DNA from: Sapria himalayana
Taxonomy: Eukaryota; Streptophyta; Magnoliopsida; Malpighiales; Rafflesiaceae
Reading direction: 5' to 3'
Length of the DNA stretch: 64,000 bases
NCBI GenBank assembly: GCA_029783825.1
Contig: JAREIK010000696.1
Location: forward strand, 46,686 to 110,685
Position 1 is the stretch's first letter; each line of letters starts with the position of its first letter. Position numbers and translations under genes: made by a program. The notes beneath the pieces are model-generated. The model saw only the letters and a list, made by a program, of their open reading frames with translations, did not search any database and had not been told where the DNA came from. Of this stretch, positions 58,098 to 64,000 are shown piece after piece.

Positions 58098-61000
58098 AGT
58101 GTGAAGGGAAATAAATAACATAGTTTTTGATGATGAGATGTCATATGTTCAAGTGATAAAATATCTTTTTTTTTCATTTTTTCAGGTCTTAGCCTATGAT
58201 TATTACAAAATTTGAGCCTGTGCATATGACCAATTTTATTTTTATTAGTGAATGGATAGAATTTCTTTGTAATTTCATTAAAGTCTTGAGGGTCATGTGG
58301 CCTATTTCTTGTACATTTTTATGTTATTTTTATTTTTCTTTCATTTTTTAATTTAATATGAATTATCAAATTACTTTAAAAAAATTAAGGTTTGGTTCAA
58401 GATATTATAAAGAATAAGGTTGCTTGTCTCTATGATATCATTGATCAAGAAAGTAATAGGGTTGCTTTTTAGTTTTGATAATGAATAGTCTTTTAGCTAC
58501 ATGATGAATTCTATGTTTATTAATAACTTATGGCTCTGGACAAATTTCTATTGTGTTTATTTTGATTTGCATATTTTGTAGGTAATGATGGTTTGTGTTC
58601 TTGTGGGCTAGTAGGTAGTTTTATAATTGTGTTCTTTTTGTTTGTTCAAGTTTTTTTTAGTATATATCTAATATTTTAATTGGCTATTGATGTTTTTTTT
58701 TGTGTTTAATACACTATTATTTACCAATAAAGAATATATAATAAAAAAATGTATTCATCATTATATCATTAAAAATACAATAAATAAATAAAAAACATAA
58801 TTAATAATACTTCAAAATTTTGCTTCGAGAAAACTCCAATAGTTTGGGCAAAGATAAAAATTACCCAATAATTTCTCTTCTCTTAATTTTGTTGTTGATA
58901 ATTACTAGCAAATTAGAAGTCCAATTCAAATAATATTAATATATATAACTTATCTGATTATCCTTTTAAATTATTAAAATTTTCTAATTTTTTTTAATTG
59001 TAAATATTTTAAAAGTGATATGAGTGAAATTATCATATGTAGATGAATTTTTGCCAATATTTTTTATGTGACTTATTTTTTCTTTGTTTTTTCTTGATTA
59101 AACCCTTGTAACACGCACACATACATACATACATAATAATTATATTATTAATTGTAATTTCTCTAAATTTTTAGAGCTAGTTTTTATTTTACAGTGATGT
59201 ATTTTATGGACTCTTATATTTATATATCATAGTAAAGAATCATGAAGAGTTTGTACATCTTCAATTGCAATGATAGATGATGCGTATATCAATCAAACAT
59301 TCAAAAAATTAAAGAATTTCTATGAATGGTAAGATATAAAAAGTGATTTTTGTTCTGCTGCATCCATGACTAAGCACCATATTGTGGATAAATTTTATCC
59401 TCATAAAGAAAAAATATTGAGGATAGATTGGAAGTAACGTAAACTAATTTGAGGGAGATGAATGATCTATTTTTGATTCTTTGACATTTGCGGAAATATT
59501 ATTGACTCATAATGAATATAAGATATTTTATTTTTGAGGTAATTCAAAGATAAATGTTTATTTATAAATTTTAATTTTAGTATTGATGATAATAATTTTT
59601 TAATTTTTCTAATTTTTTAGTGTATGAGTGAAATATTTTTCATTTATAATTATATTTTATTCTTGGAGTTTGGGCATGAGAAGTATGGTGAGGGTACAAA
59701 CTATGCTTTTGTATCGATGTCAAACTAAAGAAGTGGATATGAAATTCAGGAGTATCACATCGAAATAATCTTAATTTCGATCGAAATGTATCTAAATTTA
59801 TATTTTCTAGTTTTAGTGATTTCAACAGTTGTATTGATGGTAGAGAGAGTTTAAAGCTTATGAAAATAATAGTTTTATTTCGTGAAATATGAGCATAATG
59901 TTATTAACATATGTATGAGGTATGGATACAAATATTTTTAATTAAAAATTGTAAACTTATAAATATATTAAATTAAATAAAGAAGATATGATTTGATATG
60001 ATCAATAACAAAAAAAATATCTTGGAAGGATGTGAAACTTGGATTCGAAGAAATTTGCCTTGGATTTATAGCAAAAAATTTTGTTATAGATCAGGGCCAA
60101 ATTTTTGCAAATCCAAACTTCAAATTTTTTGATGACATTTTTTGTTGTTAAATAATAACAAATCATATCTTTTTTATATAATTAGATATAATTATAAGTT
60201 TAAAAATATTTTATAAAAAAATTAGTATTCATAGCTCATACATGTGTTTTAAAAATATTACGTCCATATCTGGTAAAATCAAAATCATTATTTGTAAAAA
60301 TTTCGAACTCTTCTCCACCATCAATATAACTTTTGACATCATATAAAATTAGAAGATATAAGTTTCGGATACATTTTGATCAATTTAAGCTTATTTTTGA
60401 TGGGATAATTTTGAATTTTATTCTCATTTTTTAGTTTAACATCTATATAAAAGCATAGTTTGTACCCTCACCATACATCTCATATTTAAGCTCAAGAATA
60501 AAAGATAGTTATGAATGAAAGATATTTAATTCTTGCATTATAAAAAAATCAGAACAATTAAAAGTTATTATCATTATACAAAGATAGAAATTCATAAATG
60601 AACATATTATTTTTTAATTATTTCAAAAATAAATATATTATATTTATTATGTAGTAAATAACATTTCTGCAAATGCCAAAGAATTTTAAGAGATCCTCTA
60701 TCTACCTCATATTAGTTTACGTTGCCTCCAATCTATCCTCAATATTTTTTTTATTTATGAGGATAAAATTTATCTACAATATGATACTTAGTCATGAATG
60801 TTGCAGAGCGAAAATCAATTTTTATATCTTACCACTCACAGAAATTTTTTAATTTTTTGAATGTTTGATAGATATAAGCATCCTCTATCACTGCAATTGA
60901 GACGTACAAACTCTTCCATGATTCTTCACTATTAAATATAAATATTAGAGTCCATAAATAATCACTATTGAATGAAGAGTAACTCTAAAAATTTAGAGAA

Positions 61001-61544
61001 ATTTAAAATTAATATTATAATTATTTGTGTGTGTGTGTACGCATATTACAAGGGTTTAATCATGGAAAAACAAAAAAAAATACAAGTCTAATGAAAAATA
61101 TTGATTAAAATTCATCTAAATGTGATAATTTCATTTATATAATATTTAAATTTTTAAAAATTGAAGATAATTAGAAAAATTTTTATCGTTTAAAATGATA
61201 AATATATAAGTTACTTTTTGATATTATTTGAATTATACTTCTAATTTGCTAGGAAAAAAAATAATAGGGTGTATTTGTCTTTACTCAAATTATTGGTGTT
61301 CTCTCTAGACACCAATCTTGAAGTAGTATTAATTGTATTTTTTACTTATTTATTATATTTTTCATGATATAAAGACATACTTTTTTAATTACAATATATT
61401 CTTATATTGGTAAATAATAGTGTAGTAAAAACAAAAATATATATTAATAGCCAATTAATATATTTGAATCTACTAAAAAAAAGGAACGTTGAGCATACAA
61501 AAAATAACACAATTACAAACTCACTCACTAGCCAACACGAATAC

Positions 61545-61563
61545 TAGAGGTGTCAAACGGGCC
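61545..61563 (+). repeat. hAT terminal inverted repeat (one end)
   Basis: TAGAGGTGTCAAACGGGCC. The boundary is set by the loss of foldback-arm similarity just before it. The other end is outside the window. Confidence 0.8.
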
Positions 61564-62099
61564 GGGCTGGCCCTGCCCATTTTTTTTTGAGCACGAGCGT
61601 TCCTTCGTGCCGGGCCAGGCACGGCCCGCTCGGGCCTAGCATGGCAGTAAGGGCCAGACCAGGCCATACGGGCTAGAAAATTTTTTTTTTGAATTTTTTT
61701 TATATTATTTATATAAATTATTAAATTATATATAAAATTTTAGATAATGTATAATATTATATATTTATAATATGAAAAATGTTAAAATTTATTAAAATAA
61801 CAAAGATTAAAATTTTTTTAATAATGTAATATAAAATTAGTTTAAAATTTATTAGAATTATATAATAAAGTTATAAATTTTTAAATGAAAAATTAAACAA
61901 AAAAAATAAATAAATCAATACATTTTGTTAAAAAAAATAAAAATTAAAAAAAACATAAGTAACTCAAATGAAAAATGACTAATCAGCCATTTGATACCGA
62001 AGGTCTGAACCAAACAAATTACAGTTTCAACATAACGTATAAATAAAGCATACAATCAATAAAAAATAAAACATCAAAATCAAAAATATTAGATTATCA

Positions 62100-64000
62100 T
62101 CAATCGTCAATCGGCATATCATGTGCATCATCAACCGCAACATCAAGATCAGTATCATATGGATCATCATCATCAACAATCAACTCTTCCGCCATCGCAG
62201 TAGATACGACTACAGTCCCAGTCCCAGTCCCAACTCTAACACGATCACGGATGCTAAACCTTGAATCCTCCCAATCCTTCAAATAGGTCAAGGCCTCAAC
62301 AATATCTGGACATAATCTCGATCTCCTATCTGAAATCACGTTCACTACAACAGAAAAAACAGACTCCGATGCTACGCTCGACACCGGAGGAGTCAGTAGA
62401 TTTCGTGTCATCCTAGATAGTACGGGAAAGGTGGACTCATATGATTTTCATCACTGTAATATATCAAGATTCTTAGTATCAGAATGTAATAGGATTGAGC
62501 AGTAATCGGTATCTAAGTACCGAGAAAGCTCGCTCCTATGTGATGGTCCACCCCGACGTTTCCCCCTTGCTAGCTGAATGGAAAAATTATCATCTCCGAA
62601 TAAGGTATCCATGCTCGTAATCACAGTATCATCATTACCACCACCACCACCACCATACCTAGTTTCGTAGTATGTGAACAGGTCAGTCAACTTCTCGTGA
62701 ATGAACCCTTCAAGTGGATCTTCCAGGTTCATGCACGAGGAAATATAAGTCAGAGTATTTTTACCCCTTCCACCTTAACCCTAGGGTCCATGCATGCAAC
62801 GAGGCAATAAAGAGATGGAACGGTGGACCAGTACTTTATGTACTTGGTTTTTATCTCTGCAACTATATGGCTAAGTGTCGGGTCAGCTTGATACTTCCTA
62901 AACATGCTACTAATATTGCATATGCACCTGAGTGCAATGCAAGTCATGGGCATATAAACCGATGAACACATTTTTGTCGTGTCATAAATAATCTTCAGGA
63001 ATTTCATAAATGAAATTCTGAAGCGCAGTCAGTATCGTTAATAATAAGTTCATCACTCTTAGTATTGACGTAGTCGGAGATCACGTATTTGTATCCAACA
63101 CGTGACTCTGACATTAGGTACGTGTAATTTTAATGATGTCTCACATCCGATTGAAATTTATTCTTCTTGAGATTCGCAGACAAACATAAACTACCAAACT
63201 CTTGTTGTATGCGAGGAGTATTAATATATTTTTGTGCATTACGTATATTATCCAACGCGGGGGAACACGCCTTCATTACCCGCTTGAAAATCAGGTTAAT
63301 CACGTGCCACATGCATCTGACATGAAAAATCTTTTTTAATGGTGCGTATCTAATATTCCTAACAAACATGTTAATCGCTACATTATTATTAGATGCGTTA
63401 TTGAATGTGATACTAAAAATTTTATTTTGAATTTTATATTCCCTAAAGATTTTTATTATACACTCAAAAATGGCTGGGCCATTATGATGATGGAGAATCT
63501 TAGAGAATCCTAAAATTTTTTTATTCATTGTATAGTTAGAATCAACATAGTGGATGATGAGACATGCGTAAGATGATTCATCGTGACTTGTCCAGGTATT
63601 AGACGTCACGGATACCATTCCACTATATGCCATAAATTCATTAATTATTTTTTTTTTTCTAACTTATACAAATTTAGTACGTCATTCCTAGATGTAGACT
63701 TAGGAATCTTATGATAAGCATGCTGAAAATATGTCTGCATGATGCACATTACCCTTGGATCTTCCGAAAATCTGATCGAAAAATCCATCAATGTGATAAG
63801 TCTGACCATGCCGTCCCTACCCAACTCGCTGGAGTATATGAAGGGAGTAAACTTTGAGACTGAACTCGATCCAGTCTCAAAAAATGCAGTGCCAAGTTGG
63901 GTTTGCCTAGATCTAATGGACCATGTTTTTTTGGTGCATAATTTCGCATGCCTCTTAAGGTGCCCAGTCCCACAACTCTTACATGTTTAAAGTCTCACAT
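62100..64000 (-). pseudogene. hAT transposase (BED finger to dimerization domain), broken
   Basis: From the window edge: CKSCGTGHLKRHAKLC (the C-terminal part of a BED zinc finger, near 63975-63925), then MVRLITLMDFSIRFSEDP and FQHAYHKIPKSTSRND. The catalytic RNase-H-like fold follows: VSVTSNTWTS, FSITFNNASNN (family TVDNASNN; the Asp is Asn) and FHVRCMWHVINLI. Then MFRKYQADPT, IKTKYIKYW, ACMDPRVKVEG, ELSRYLDTDY, and the C-terminal dimerization segment SSVASESVFSVVVNVISDRRS, ending in an acidic tail at 62100. Breaks: a frameshift at the 11-base poly-A (63648-63658), a stop at 63130-63132, frame changes near 63010 and 62740, and two adjacent TGA codons (62448-62453) where relatives have Trp-Trp. 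A six-Gly run is encoded by the repeat at 62638-62655. The N-terminus is outside the window. Confidence 0.92.
62638..62655 (+). repeat. (CCA)6 trinucleotide run in the hAT reading frame
   Basis: Encodes consecutive Gly on the minus strand (RYGGGGGGND). The fossil copy at 43225 has only DSNGN at this place, so the run expanded in this lineage. Confidence 0.9.

Larger units (their letters stand above)
53525..58102 (-). mobile_element. Complete but decayed Ty1/copia element 2 with 83-bp LTRs
   Basis: Spans 53530-58097 (4568 bases), minus strand. LTRs are 83 bases each, both with TGTT...AACA ends. AGTGT at 53525-53529 and 58098-58102 is an exact 5-bp target duplication. Removing the element rejoins GTTAGTGT and GAAGGGAAATAAATAACATAG, as in the uninterrupted foldback arm (complement of 9365-9395). 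Primer binding site, polypurine tract, gag, protease, integrase, reverse transcriptase and RNase H are all in copia order. I count 8 differences between the LTRs. Stops and frameshifts inactivate it. The very short LTRs are at the low end for plant copia; short LTRs are typical of the Ale group, but I cannot assign lineage by eye. Confidence 0.96.
53129..61544. mobile_element. Foldback element 2, inverted relative to copy 1 and split by copia 2
   Basis: Left part 53129-53529 and 58103-60077 is one arm, interrupted by the copia element; 60078-61544 is the other arm. The dyad centre near 60078 reads TTTATAGCAAAAAATTTTGT then TATAGATC, the reverse of the centre at 7406. Arm 1 matches the complement of 7407-9805 (for example 58130-58160 against 9340-9370, and 58575-58620 against 8880-8925). 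Arm 2 is cut at 61544 by the hAT terminus; the corresponding sequence in copy 1 continues at 8885-9470. No transposase lies in the arms. With copia removed, the visible part is about 3.8 kb. Confidence 0.75.
61545..64000 (-). mobile_element. hAT transposon, decayed, running off the window
   Basis: The left terminus TAGAGGTGTCAAACGGGCC (61545-61563) fits the hAT end pattern (YARNG start) and matches the ends of the short elements at 47387 and 49609. The subterminal 61560-61675 is GC-rich with CCGGGC and GGCACGG motifs, as in those elements. 61676-62090 is AT-rich non-coding. A transposase reads from the right window edge to 62100 on the minus strand, so 61545 is the 3' end of the element. The predicted left target copy is ACGAATAC (61537-61544). 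Its partner lies beyond 64000 and cannot be checked. It inserted into an arm of foldback 2. Confidence 0.88.

Noticed and set aside
1..64000. tRNA, rRNA, miRNA precursors and bacterial-type regulatory elements
   Set aside because: No cloverleaf-capable segment, rRNA core motif or convincing precursor fold was recognised by eye. The only tRNA-like strings are the retrotransposon primer binding sites.

Overview
This window reads as intergenic, heterochromatin-like nuclear DNA of a flowering plant. It is strongly AT-rich and I found no intact host gene. The coding traces are all from plant transposable elements: Ty1/copia retrotransposons with an initiator-Met-tRNA primer binding site, L1-type LINEs with DUF4283, CCHC and zf-RVT domains, and hAT transposases with a BED finger and C-terminal dimerization domain. 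Nothing in the sequence fixes the species. There are no tRNA or rRNA genes, CRISPR arrays or bacterial-style operons.

Layout. 1-1066: two partial satellite units in inverted orientation. 1660-2960: LINE fossil (minus). 2985-3320: hAT fossil (plus). 3480-13980: a mosaic of direct and inverted repeats built around a large foldback element (arms about 2 kb, dyad near 7406). 13985-14020: a perfect 17-bp-arm palindrome at the junction with the next block. 14022-39330: a tandem array of about 16 units of a roughly 1.2-kb satellite, carrying a recent 1.8-kb internal duplication, two related solo-LTR-like insertions (18591-19168 and 28386-28874) and a complete but decayed 5.0-kb copia element (33077-38067; target duplication TGTAT). 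39331-42400: mostly unrecognised AT-rich DNA. 42403-48250: a graveyard of copia, hAT and foldback fragments. 48870-52145: LINE fossils (minus). 53129-61544: a second foldback, inverted relative to the first, split by a 4.57-kb copia element with 83-bp LTRs (53530-58097; target duplication AGTGT). 61545-64000: a decayed hAT element on the minus strand that runs off the window.

The pieces are nested, so order of events can be read: copia into satellite, copia into foldback, hAT into foldback, and short non-autonomous hAT elements (with imperfect 8-bp target duplications) into older copia and LINE fossils. Several nonsense mutations are TGG to TGA, in both copia elements and in the hAT, as expected from deamination of methylated cytosine. 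I see no credible new protein-coding system. The parts I could not assign to a known family are the 1.2-kb satellite and the foldback family.
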